The notes beneath the pieces were generated by a model. That model was not told where the DNA came from. It did not search any database and was given only the letters and a program-made list of their open reading frames with translations. The position numbers and the translations under genes were made by a program. From RGIG6291 sp964602275 (GTDB taxonomy: Bacteria; Bacillota; Clostridia; TANB77; UBA1234), in assembly GCA_964602275.1 (NCBI GenBank), contig CAZRQF010000016.1, positions 1 through 21,246 of the forward strand: a DNA stretch of 21,246 bases. Reading direction: 5' to 3'. The stretch's first letter is position 1; each line of letters starts with the position of its first letter. Below, in pieces: positions 1 to 8,312 of this stretch.

Positions 1-260
1 CACAATATGGCGTTACTGCATCAGGCTTAAAAATAATACCTGGTACAAATATGAAGGCAATTGCGGTTGATCCTAAAGTAATTCCGCTTGGAAGTAAAGT
101 ATATGTAGAAGGATTAAACGGGGCAGCTGACTATGGATATGCAGTTGCAGCAGATACTGGTAGTGCAATAAAGAACTTAAAAATAGACTTATATATGGAT
201 ACGCATGAAGCTTCATTAAAATGGGGCGTAAAAAATGTAAAAGTATATGTAATTGAGTAA
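1..260 (+). CDS. 3D-domain cell-wall protein, C-terminal fragment (YabE/Rpf-like)
   Basis: Only the C-terminal 3D domain is in the window; the reading frame is open back to the left edge (first full codon at base 3), so the ATG at 51 is internal. The domain is named for three conserved aspartates, visible in AVDPKVIPLG, AADTG and KIDLYMDTHEASLKWG. 3D domains have a double-psi beta-barrel fold related to MltA lytic transglycosylases and resuscitation-promoting factor-like proteins, and act outside the cell on peptidoglycan. In Bacillus a DUF348-G5-3D protein (YabE) lies just upstream of rnmV and ksgA, so the position before rsmA supports a YabE-like identity. The upstream G5 or DUF348 parts cannot be seen. 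The stop codon is followed by a clear terminator. Confidence 0.85.
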   Translation, partial: QYGVTASGLKIIPGTNMKAIAVDPKVIPLGSKVYVEGLNGAADYGYAVAADTGSAIKNLKIDLYMDTHEASLKWGVKNVKVYVIE

Positions 261-270
261 TGTATAAAAG

Positions 271-301
271 AGAACTAACTTTATAAGGTTAGTTCTTTTT
301 T
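271..301 (+). terminator. Intrinsic terminator after the 3D-domain gene
   Basis: A perfect 9-bp stem AGAACTAAC (271-279) / GTTAGTTCT (288-296) encloses an 8-nt loop and is followed directly by a T tract (297-301). It starts ten bases after the stop codon at 258-260 and separates the 3D gene from the rsmA promoter. Confidence 0.9.
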
Positions 302-304
302 GTC

Positions 305-333
305 TTGATTTTTAGGGCTTAGAGTAATATACT
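305..333 (+). promoter_or_regulatory. Putative sigma-A promoter of the rsmA operon
   Basis: TTGATT (305-310) and TATACT (328-333) are separated by exactly 17 bases, matching 4/6 and 5/6 of the vegetative consensus. It sits just after the upstream terminator. Transcription would start near 340, giving a leader of 10-20 nt before rsmA. Confidence 0.6.
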
Positions 334-350
334 GATAGAAGTAAAGGACG

Positions 351-1199
351 GTGCAAAAGGTGAATTTATACGATGAAACGCAGATGCTTTTAAATCAATA
401 CAATTTAAGGGCAAATAAAAGATTAGGACAAAACTTTTTAATAAATCAAGATATTGTGGAGCAAATTATAGAAAAATCACAAATAACAAAAGAAGATACA
501 GTCTTAGAAATTGGCCCAGGACTTGGTACACTTACTAAGGCATTAGCTAAAGCTTCAAAACAAGTTATAGCTATTGAGTTAGACGAAAACATGGTAAACA
601 TTTTAAACGGTAGACCAATTGGAGATAATATAAAAGTAATACATGCTGATATATTAAGCACGGATTTAAACGAAATTTTGAAAGATTGCGATAGTGTAAA
701 AGTAGTTGCAAACTTGCCATATTACATTACAACTCCAATTATAATGAAGCTTTTAGAAGGTAGATACGATATAAAATCTATAACTATAATGGTGCAAAAA
801 GAAGTTGGCAGAAGACTTTGTGCAAAGCCAGGAAATAAAGAATATGGAGCTATCACAATTTCAGTAAATTACTACAGTAATCCAAGCATTGTAATAGATG
901 TTACAAAAGATAATTTTTTACCTGCACCAGAAGTGGATTCGTGTGTTGTAAAATTAGACATACGAGAAAAGCCACCAGTTGATTTAATAGATGAAAAGCT
1001 ATTTTTTGAATTAATAAAAAATGCTTTTTGTCAAAGAAGAAAGACTATTTTGAATTCTTTGGCATCTGGAAATAGAACGAAAGAAGAACTTAAAAATATT
1101 TTAGAAAAACTTTCAATAGACGAAAAATTGAGAGCAGAAAACTTAAGTATCTATGATTTCGCAAACATATCAAATGTGTTAGGAGGAAAAGATGATTAA
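351..1199 (+). CDS. rsmA: 16S rRNA (adenine(1518)-N6/adenine(1519)-N6)-dimethyltransferase RsmA (KsgA)
   Basis: It uses SAM to dimethylate the two adjacent adenines in the 3'-terminal helix 45 loop of 16S rRNA, a late check on 30S subunit assembly. The 282-residue product has the family entry motif LGQNFLIN (residues 25-32), SAM-binding motif I EIGPGLGT (53-60) and the catalytic NLPYY motif (from residue 121). Length fits the family (about 270-295). Start choice is open: GTG at 351 lies only 2 nt after AAAGGA (343-348), while an in-frame GTG at 360 has an 11-nt spacing and gives a typical MNLYDETQ N-terminus, so 360 may be the true start. The stop overlaps the next gene by 8 bp. A 3D-domain gene upstream matches the Bacillus ksgA context, but rnmV is missing. 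Confidence 0.95.
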   Translation: MQKVNLYDETQMLLNQYNLRANKRLGQNFLINQDIVEQIIEKSQITKEDTVLEIGPGLGTLTKALAKASKQVIAIELDENMVNILNGRPIGDNIKVIHADILSTDLNEILKDCDSVKVVANLPYYITTPIIMKLLEGRYDIKSITIMVQKEVGRRLCAKPGNKEYGAITISVNYYSNPSIVIDVTKDNFLPAPEVDSCVVKLDIREKPPVDLIDEKLFFELIKNAFCQRRKTILNSLASGNRTKEELKNILEKLSIDEKLRAENLSIYDFANISNVLGGKDD

Positions 1200-2142
1200 T
1201 ACAAATTATGTAGTTATTATAGACGATACTGATGAAACAACAAACTTAGCTAAAAGACTATTTGGAACTGATAAAAGCATCACTTTTATTCATACATCAT
1301 CAAAAAAAGAGAAGATGAGAGAAGCACTTAAAATTCGTCCAGATTTAATATTAGTTTCTGGAGATTCAGTTGAGCCTGATGCAGTGACAGTTTGTGATAT
1401 TTTAAGAAAAGATAAAGAAAACAATGCTACACCAATCATTGTAATTGCTGAAAGTAAAGACGAAGAACTTAGAATAAATATTTTGAAAAAGGGAGTTCAA
1501 TATTATATTCACAAACCGGTACATGAAGGATTTTTATATTACACTATAAAAAATTTAGCAAATTTAATTGCATCAAATAGATGTATAAGTGCATTAACAG
1601 GACTTCCAGGAAACATTCAAATAGAAGCAGAACTTAAAAGAAGAATTGCATCAAGAAAGATATATGCCGTTTTGTATATAGATTTGGACAACTTCAAAGC
1701 ATACAACGATAAGTATGGTTTTATGAATGGTGATGAAGTAATTAAATTTACAAGCAATATCATGCAAGAAATAATACAAGAATATGGCAAAACAGGCGAC
1801 TTTTTAGGTCATATTGGCGGGGACGATTTTGTTGCGATATTAGATTATGAAAATGCTGCAAAAATAGGTAGAACTATAACAAAAAGATTTGATGAAGAAA
1901 TTACAAAATATTATAGTTTAGAAGATATTCAAAACAACGGAATAAAAATAGCAAACAGAAAAGGCAAAATAGAAAAATTTCCGATAATGACAATAACAGT
2001 TGCAATGGTAAGTAACAAATATAGAAAATACAAATCAACACTTGAAATAGGAGAAGATGGGGCAAGCGTTAAGAAAAAAGGAAAGACAATAAAAGGAAGC
2101 ACATTCTTAGAAAATAGAAGAAAAACACCAATAAAACATTAA
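1192..2142 (+). CDS. Response-regulator-like protein with degenerate receiver and GGDEF (diguanylate cyclase) domain
   Basis: Residues 1-120 form a CheY-like receiver: acidic pair D11-D12 and the conserved Lys of KPV (K108) are present. The phosphoacceptor position, however, reads Ser (LILVS56GD instead of LILLD), so normal phosphorylation is doubtful unless D58 substitutes. Residues 135-300 form a GGDEF domain: LTGLPGN (135-141), metal-binding DLDNFKAYND (164-173) and an active-site GGDDF (209-213), an accepted variant of GGDEF, so c-di-GMP synthesis from two GTP is plausible. The inhibitory RxxD site is changed to K200-x-x-D203. The C-terminal part is divergent and ends in a basic tail. No membrane segment. 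ATG at 1192 follows AGGAGG (1181-1186) and overlaps rsmA by 8 bp, so the two are co-transcribed and probably translationally coupled. Confidence 0.85.
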   Translation: MINTNYVVIIDDTDETTNLAKRLFGTDKSITFIHTSSKKEKMREALKIRPDLILVSGDSVEPDAVTVCDILRKDKENNATPIIVIAESKDEELRINILKKGVQYYIHKPVHEGFLYYTIKNLANLIASNRCISALTGLPGNIQIEAELKRRIASRKIYAVLYIDLDNFKAYNDKYGFMNGDEVIKFTSNIMQEIIQEYGKTGDFLGHIGGDDFVAILDYENAAKIGRTITKRFDEEITKYYSLEDIQNNGIKIANRKGKIEKFPIMTITVAMVSNKYRKYKSTLEIGEDGASVKKKGKTIKGSTFLENRRKTPIKH

Positions 2143-2160
2143 AAATAAGTAATAAATAAA

Positions 2161-2195
2161 AAATGTGTCAATATAATTTATTGATACATTTTTTT
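2161..2195 (+). terminator. Intrinsic terminator after the receiver-GGDEF gene
   Basis: A 12-bp stem with one G-T wobble, AAATGTGTCAAT (2161-2172) / ATTGATACATTT (2180-2191), has a 7-nt loop and runs into a T tract ending at 2195. It closes the rsmA-GGDEF operon. Confidence 0.85.
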
Positions 2196-2205
2196 ATATA
2201 AGTGG

Positions 2206-2944
2206 GTGATGTTTTTGTTTGTTACTTTTAAGCTTAATAAGTTAATTGGTATATTTTGCGGTGTGCTTGGTGTATTTATGTTAGTTTTTGGTGGTAGTAG
2301 CTTTGTTAAAACTAAGGCTATTTCTGCGAGTGCTAATGTTTTTAGGGAAGAATATATTATAGTTGTAGATGCTCGGACATGGCTATCCTGACGGTGGGGC
2401 GACTTCGGCAAATGATATTAAAGAGTCGGATATTAATCTAGAAGTTGCTAAGTTATTAGAAGAAGAACTTTTAAAGTTAGGGTACGAAGTGATTATGACA
2501 AGAACTGATGAAAATAATATTGCAGATAGTGATAAGCAAGATAGTGTTAGAAAAATGAAAGTGTCTGATATTAATAACAGAATTGAAATAGTAAATAATA
2601 GTAATGCAGATATGCTTGTTTCAATACATATGAATAAGTTTTCGGAAGAGAAATATTATGGTTGGCAAACTTTTTATAAAAAAGGGTCTGAGCTTTCAAA
2701 AGTTTTGGCAAATAAAATACAAAATGGAATTTCTAAAAATATAGATAGAGAAAATAAGAGAGTGGAGCTTCCAATTGATAATGTAAAACTTATTGATAAA
2801 TCTTTAATACCGTCAGTTATTGTAGAATGTGGTTTTTTGTCAAACCATGAAGATGTAAGGCTGCTTCAAACTATGGAATATAAAATGCAAATTGTAAATG
2901 GAATAATTGACGGGATTGAAGAATTTTATAGTAGTAATAAATAA
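2206..2944 (+). pseudogene. cwlD: N-acetylmuramoyl-L-alanine amidase, CwlD-like, interrupted by a +1 frameshift
   Basis: Two overlapping frames together encode one Amidase_3 protein of about 245 residues, close to CwlD length. The first frame (2206-2391, GTG 2206 or ATG 2209) gives an N-terminal membrane segment (LIGIFCGVLGVFMLVFGG) and the first strand EYIIVVDA. The second (to 2944) continues with GHGYPDGGATS, SIHMNKF, YYGWQTFY and VECGFLSNHED, the zinc-ligand and catalytic motifs of the family. CwlD removes the stem peptide from muramic acid during muramic-delta-lactam formation in spore cortex. The frames join cleanly if one C at 2374 is skipped. An ATG at 2369 could start the second frame but has no ribosome binding site, and such a product would lack the export segment and first strand. 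It may be an assembly error, a true mutation or, less likely, a recoding site. Confidence 0.8.
2371..2377 (+). other. Frameshift site in cwlD (extra C at 2374)
   Basis: The read is GCT C GGA CAT. Without the C it encodes Ala-Gly-His-Gly, the expected metal-binding motif; with it the frame reads Ala-Arg-Thr-Trp-Leu-Ser-stop. Homology resumes immediately on the other side, so no other base is lost. Confidence 0.85.
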
Positions 2945-2958
2945 ATATACAAATTCTG

Positions 2959-2987
2959 CAAATAATATTTCAAAAGGAAATTATTTG
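2959..2987 (+). repeat. Stem-loop just upstream of the glucan synthase ribosome binding site
   Basis: CAAATAAT-A-TTT (2959-2970) pairs with AAATTATTTG (2978-2987), 10-11 bp with one bulged A and a 7-nt loop. No T tract follows, so it is not a terminator. It ends two bases before the Shine-Dalgarno AGAGGTGAT (2989-2997). An mRNA structure or protein site affecting translation is possible, but such AT-rich palindromes also occur by chance. Confidence 0.35.
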
Positions 2988-2999
2988 TAGAGGTGATGT

Positions 3000-5900
3000 A
3001 TGGAGAGTTTTGCTAAAAAACTTGCGATTAATAATAAAGTTCAAAAGAAGTCAAACGAAAAAACTTTTCCAATAATAGAGTTAGAAGAAAATTTTTTAAA
3101 AGTTGCAAAGGCGTATGATATTTTAAATGAAAGCGTGAGTTTAAGTGTTGATATTCCACCAAGTGGCGAATGGCTACTCGATAATTATTATCTAATTGAA
3201 GAGCAGTTTAATAGTATAAAAAATGAGATAACACTTGAAAAATATAAGAGTTTGCCTGCTATAAATGGAGTTAGTAGAATTTTTGTGCTTGCTAAAGAGT
3301 TGGTAAAATATACAGATGCAAATATTACAGAAGAAAATTTAGAGGTGTTTTTGAAGGCGTATCAAAGTAAAAAGAGCATACTTATGGAAGAGCTTTGGAT
3401 TATGCCGACTATGCTTAAACTATCACTAATTAATTATATTAGTGATATATGCGAAAAAATATTAGATTCTCAGCTTCAAAAGTTTAAGGTTGAAAGTTTA
3501 GTGGAAAGAATAATAAAAAATAGGAGTGACAGAGAGCAAAATTTTATAAAATATAGAAATATAAAGTTAGATACTGAAGCGACGGCATATGTTGAGCATT
3601 TGATGTATTCTTTAAAAAAGTTAGGCAAAGATGGTAAAAACTATATTGAAACGCTTGAAGAAGAAGTGAAAAAAGTTGGGACAACGATAAATGATGTAGT
3701 AAAGTTTGAACATTATGATATGGCAATAAGGCGAGTGTCAATGGCTAACAGTATAACGAGTATTAGGAATATTAGTAGGTATAATTGGCAGATAATTTTT
3801 GAAGAAACGAATGGAATAGAACAGATTTTGCAAAAGGATTTTTGGTATGAAAATTTAGATTATGAAACTAGAAATAGTTATAGAGAAGAGATACAAAAAA
3901 TTTCTAAGAAAACTAAAATATCAGAAAAATATATTGCATCTAAAGTGGTAGAACTTTCAAAGAATGGGCATATTGGAGAGTTTTTAATAGGAGATAAAAA
4001 ATGTAAGTTATATAAAGCTCTTGGAATTAGATATAGAGAAAATAAAAATGTTTTAGCTAAATATTTAATAGCTATATATTTGCCAACTGTTATTTTTTCT
4101 ATATTGTTTGCAAAAAAGTTTTTTTGGATTGCACTTATTCCTTTGTCTGAATTTTTTGTAAGTCTTGTAAATAAGATAGTTTCTAAAAATGTAAGACCTA
4201 AAAGGCTTCCGAGAGTTGAAAAAATTCCAGAAGATGTTTCTACTTTTGTGGTAGTTCCTACACTTTTAAATAGTGGCGATAGAGTAAGAAAGATGATAAG
4301 AAATTTAGAGGTGTATTATTTAGGAAATAAAATTGATAATTTATATTTTGCATTACTCGGCGATGCTTCTGAAACGCTTTTTGAAAAAATGGAATATGAT
4401 GAAGAAATTATAAAAACGGGAATTGAAGAAACTAAAAGATTAAATGAGAAATATGGAAAAGAGATTTTTTTCTTTTTGTATCGAAAGAGAGTTTACAATG
4501 AAAAACAAGGCACTTGGCTTGGATACGAAAGAAAAAGAGGAATGCTTACAGAGTTTAACAAGTTTTTATTAACTGGTAATCAAGGCACATTTATTGTAAA
4601 TACAATAAATAAAAATTTGAATATAAAATATGTAATAACGCTTGATGCAGATACAGAACTTATTATGGATTCGGCCAAAAAGTTAATTGGTATTATGGAG
4701 CATCCTTTAAATACGCCAGTTATAGAAAATGGAATTGTAACAAAAGGATATGGCATTGTACAACCTAAAGTTGGTATATCGCTTGAAAGTTCAAAAGCTT
4801 CGATATTTGCTAAGGTGTTTGCTGGAAGTGGCGGAATTGATATATATTCAACGGCGGAGTCGAATGTTTATCAAGATTTGTTTGGCGAAGCTATTTTTAC
4901 GGGTAAAGGTATATATAATGTAAAAGTTTTTGACGAAGTAATATCAAATGAAATTCCGGAAAACACGGTGTTAAGCCATGATTTGCTAGAAGGAAGTTAT
5001 ATAAGGTGTGCTTTGGCAAGCGATATTGAAGTGATAGACGGTTTTCCATCAAAGCTAAATTCATATATGTTAAGGCAACACAGATGGGTGCGAGGCGATT
5101 TTCAGATATTAAGTTGGATATACAAAGGACCACTTAATAAATTATCGAGGTATAAAATATTTGACAATTTAAGAAGAAGCATGGTAAGTATATTTACATT
5201 ACTATTAATGTTTTGTGGATTTTATAACATTGCATTGTTTACGCTTTTTGCACCTTTTTTTATTGATGCAGTTGAAAAAGTTTTAAGTAAAAGAGATAAG
5301 AATTATAAAGTGAAAAAGTATATGCCTATAATTTCGGGTCTTGTTGGAAGTTTATATAGGTGTACTTTAAATTTAATTTTTTTACCTTACAATGCTTTTA
5401 TAATGTTAAAAGCAATTGTGGTTACCTTGTACAGAATGTTTGTTTCAAAAAAGCATTTGTTAGAATGGGTGACTGCTGCAGATGCAGAAAAAATGTTGGG
5501 GAGCGATTTATTAACATTTGCAAAAGAAATGTGGATAGTACCACTATGTGGACTTATATTAATGTTAGTTAGTGATGCGTACACTATGCCGATTGCTGTA
5601 ACTTTGTTTTTTATATGGCTTATATCGCCGATAATTGCGTGGACTATAAGTTTGCCATTAGAACAAAAAAATAATCGAAACAAAAATGAAAGTGAAAGTT
5701 TTATAAAAGATGTTGCCAAAAGAACATGGGATTTTTTTTATAAATATATGAATGCTGAAAATAATTATATTCCGCCTGATAATTATCAGGAAAATAGAAA
5801 AAATGAAGTGACAAATTTAACTTCGGCAACTAATATAGGTCTTGGTATAATTGCGATAATGTCTGCTTGCGATTTAGGGTTTATAGACAAGAAAAAAGAA

Positions 5901-8312
5901 AAAGAAATGCTTCAAAATATTATACTTACAATAGAGAAACTTGAAAAATGGAATGGGCATTTATATAACTGGTATAATGTAAAAACTTTGGAGGCACTAA
6001 CCCCCAAGTTTGTATCAACGGTGGATAGTGGAAATTTTGTTGGATATTTGTACACTTTAAAAGGAATGATGCTAGAAGAAAAGTGGGACAAGCAAATGAT
6101 AGATAAAGTGGAGAAACTAATTAGTGATACTGATTTTTTAAAATTATATGATGAGAAGAAAAATTTGTTTTCGGTTGGCTTTGATGTAAAAGAAGGCGTT
6201 TTGGTGGATTCTTATTATGACTTGCTTGCATCTGAGGCAAGACAGGCAAGTTTTGTTGCGATTGCTAAAAGAGATGTACCGTACAAGCATTGGTTTAGTT
6301 TGGGTAGAACGCTTACAACTTTGGATAATCATAAAGGATTGATTTCGTGGGCGGGTACAATGTTTGAATATTTTATGCCGTCAATAATTATGAAAAATTA
6401 TGGCTATACACTTTTAGATGAAACATACGAATTTTGTATATACAGTCAAAAAAAGTATGCACAGAAATTAAATATTCCGTGGGGAATATCAGAGTCGGCG
6501 TTTAACATACAAGATTTAAATTATAATTATCAATATAAGGCTTTTGGTATTCCGTGGCTTGGAGTAAAGAGAGGATTGAAAAATGAGATTGTAGTATCTC
6601 CATATAGTTCGGTATTAACAATTTCTAAAAATTGTGATGCGGTGATAAAAAATTTAAAAGAACTTATAAAGCTTGGTGCGTATGGAAAGTATGGCTTTTA
6701 TGATGCGGTGGATTACACTAAAAATAGAACTGGAAATGCAGAATATGCTGTCGTGAAAACATATATGGCACATCATCAAGGGTTAATTTTATCTTCGATT
6801 AATAATTATATTAATAATGATATTTTAGTAAAGCGATTTTCAAAAAATCCAGAGATACAGTCTGCACAGGTATTACTTCAAGAAAGAGTGCCTGAAAATA
6901 TTGTGTTTACAAAGGAGAAAAAAGAAAAGATAAAACTTCAAAAATATAAATATTATGAGGAATATTCAGAAGAAGAGATAAAAGAAGAAAATACACTTAA
7001 TGTTTTATCGAATGATAAATATGCAGTAATTCTTAATAAAAATGGCGAGGGGTATAGTAAGTATAAAGATGTACTTTTGACAAGATATAAATATTTACAA
7101 AAACTTGGTAATGTAATTTATATTAAAAATAAATCTACAGGAGAGTTTTGGACGAATACAAAAGAGCCAAATATAAAAGAACCTGATAATTATTATGCTG
7201 TTTTTTCTCCTGCAAAATTTGAGTTTGTGAGAAACGATTCAAAAATAGAAACAAAAACAAAGATAACGGTATCTCCAGAAGATAATGTTGAAATACGACA
7301 ATTAGAAATAAAAAATTTGAGTGAAAATGTAGAAAAAATAGAAGTTATAAGTTTTACAGATTTAGTTATTTGTTTAAAAGATACAGATATTGTATCTCCA
7401 GCTTTTAATAAATTATTTTTAAATCCTAGTTTGTATGAGGGTGCATGTATTGTTGAAAAGCGAACAAGACAAAAAAATGAAGAAAAACTTTTTTGTATGG
7501 TAATGCCATTTGTTGTAAATAGACCTAAAGATAAGATGAATGTGGAGCTAGATAAACTTAAAATAATAGGTTCAAAAAGAAATATAAATATGCCACAAAT
7601 AAAAGATACAGAAGTTGAGTATGATAACTTGGCGAAAGTAACGCCAAACTTAGCTGTGTCATATAAAAAAGAATTTGAAATATTGCCAAATGAAACGATA
7701 AAGATAAACTATGTAATGGCTGTGGCACATGATATAGAAAAGCTAAAAGAATTATATAATAAGTATCAAAATAGTGAAACGGTTGAAAGAATATTTGAGC
7801 TCGCTATTTCTAAGAGCGTAATAGAAAATAGGTTTTGGGAATACACCATGAAAAATATTAAATTATATAATAAGATTTTGTATAATGTGTTAGAAAAATC
7901 AAATACACGAAATATTTATAAAGACAATATTGAAAAGAATAGTTTAACACAAAAAGATTTGTGGAAATTTGGAATATCTGGTGATTTTCCAATAATATTA
8001 GTAAAAATAAAAAGTCCCGATGAAATTCAAATGGTGTCTGAATTAATAAACGCAATAGAATATTTTAACAGAAAAAATATAAAGATAGATTTAGTTATAG
8101 TTGACGAAGAAAAAAGTAGATATGAGCAATACACATATGAAAAAATATATGAAATCATAAATGGAAAAAGTGTTAATTATTTATTAAATGTAAATGGTGG
8201 AATTCATATTATAAAAATAGCTAATATATCACAAGGCGAAATGAATTTGCTGTATGCGTGTAGTAATCTTATTTTGGATGCACATACTGATTTGCTGGAG
8301 GAAGTGTTATGA
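3000..8312 (+). CDS. Cyclic beta-1,2-glucan synthase (NdvB/Cgs family), GT84 synthase half
   Basis: A 1770-residue membrane protein. Residues 1-340 are the helical N-terminal region of the family (ANSITSIRNISRYNW). Predicted membrane helices lie near 352-392, 726-760, 773-815 and 843-885. GT84 spans about 400-720, with metal-binding D549-A-D551, catalytic SHD661LLEG and Q693HRW696VRGD, all intact; it builds beta-1,2-glucan from UDP-glucose. A glucoamylase-like domain (about 900-1260; TVDSGN near 1009, WGISESAFN near 1160) probably cyclises or trims the chain. A GH94-type N-terminal beta-sandwich (from about 1333, GEGYSKYKDVLLTRY) and the linker KDLWKFGISGDFPIIL (about 1652) follow. In Rhizobium and Brucella the catalytic GH94 domain is on the same chain of 2,800+ residues; here the chain stops and GH94 is the next gene, overlapping by ATGA. 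Start ATG 3000 follows GAGGTGAT. Confidence 0.92.
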   Translation: MESFAKKLAINNKVQKKSNEKTFPIIELEENFLKVAKAYDILNESVSLSVDIPPSGEWLLDNYYLIEEQFNSIKNEITLEKYKSLPAINGVSRIFVLAKELVKYTDANITEENLEVFLKAYQSKKSILMEELWIMPTMLKLSLINYISDICEKILDSQLQKFKVESLVERIIKNRSDREQNFIKYRNIKLDTEATAYVEHLMYSLKKLGKDGKNYIETLEEEVKKVGTTINDVVKFEHYDMAIRRVSMANSITSIRNISRYNWQIIFEETNGIEQILQKDFWYENLDYETRNSYREEIQKISKKTKISEKYIASKVVELSKNGHIGEFLIGDKKCKLYKALGIRYRENKNVLAKYLIAIYLPTVIFSILFAKKFFWIALIPLSEFFVSLVNKIVSKNVRPKRLPRVEKIPEDVSTFVVVPTLLNSGDRVRKMIRNLEVYYLGNKIDNLYFALLGDASETLFEKMEYDEEIIKTGIEETKRLNEKYGKEIFFFLYRKRVYNEKQGTWLGYERKRGMLTEFNKFLLTGNQGTFIVNTINKNLNIKYVITLDADTELIMDSAKKLIGIMEHPLNTPVIENGIVTKGYGIVQPKVGISLESSKASIFAKVFAGSGGIDIYSTAESNVYQDLFGEAIFTGKGIYNVKVFDEVISNEIPENTVLSHDLLEGSYIRCALASDIEVIDGFPSKLNSYMLRQHRWVRGDFQILSWIYKGPLNKLSRYKIFDNLRRSMVSIFTLLLMFCGFYNIALFTLFAPFFIDAVEKVLSKRDKNYKVKKYMPIISGLVGSLYRCTLNLIFLPYNAFIMLKAIVVTLYRMFVSKKHLLEWVTAADAEKMLGSDLLTFAKEMWIVPLCGLILMLVSDAYTMPIAVTLFFIWLISPIIAWTISLPLEQKNNRNKNESESFIKDVAKRTWDFFYKYMNAENNYIPPDNYQENRKNEVTNLTSATNIGLGIIAIMSACDLGFIDKKKEKEMLQNIILTIEKLEKWNGHLYNWYNVKTLEALTPKFVSTVDSGNFVGYLYTLKGMMLEEKWDKQMIDKVEKLISDTDFLKLYDEKKNLFSVGFDVKEGVLVDSYYDLLASEARQASFVAIAKRDVPYKHWFSLGRTLTTLDNHKGLISWAGTMFEYFMPSIIMKNYGYTLLDETYEFCIYSQKKYAQKLNIPWGISESAFNIQDLNYNYQYKAFGIPWLGVKRGLKNEIVVSPYSSVLTISKNCDAVIKNLKELIKLGAYGKYGFYDAVDYTKNRTGNAEYAVVKTYMAHHQGLILSSINNYINNDILVKRFSKNPEIQSAQVLLQERVPENIVFTKEKKEKIKLQKYKYYEEYSEEEIKEENTLNVLSNDKYAVILNKNGEGYSKYKDVLLTRYKYLQKLGNVIYIKNKSTGEFWTNTKEPNIKEPDNYYAVFSPAKFEFVRNDSKIETKTKITVSPEDNVEIRQLEIKNLSENVEKIEVISFTDLVICLKDTDIVSPAFNKLFLNPSLYEGACIVEKRTRQKNEEKLFCMVMPFVVNRPKDKMNVELDKLKIIGSKRNINMPQIKDTEVEYDNLAKVTPNLAVSYKKEFEILPNETIKINYVMAVAHDIEKLKELYNKYQNSETVERIFELAISKSVIENRFWEYTMKNIKLYNKILYNVLEKSNTRNIYKDNIEKNSLTQKDLWKFGISGDFPIILVKIKSPDEIQMVSELINAIEYFNRKNIKIDLVIVDEEKSRYEQYTYEKIYEIINGKSVNYLLNVNGGIHIIKIANISQGEMNLLYACSNLILDAHTDLLEEVL

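Noticed and set aside
2172..2177. TATAAT as a -10 element for cwlD
   Set aside because: It lies in the stem-loop of the preceding terminator and has no -35 at a proper distance.
5387..5719. Minus-strand 110-codon frame inside the glucan synthase, and similar antisense frames elsewhere
   Set aside because: They lie wholly within well-supported genes on the other strand, have no family motifs and no convincing ribosome binding sites.
8297..8312. Frameshift or nonsense mutation explaining the split glucan synthase
   Set aside because: The second ORF has its own GGAGG, an ATGA overlap and starts at a domain boundary, unlike a random break.
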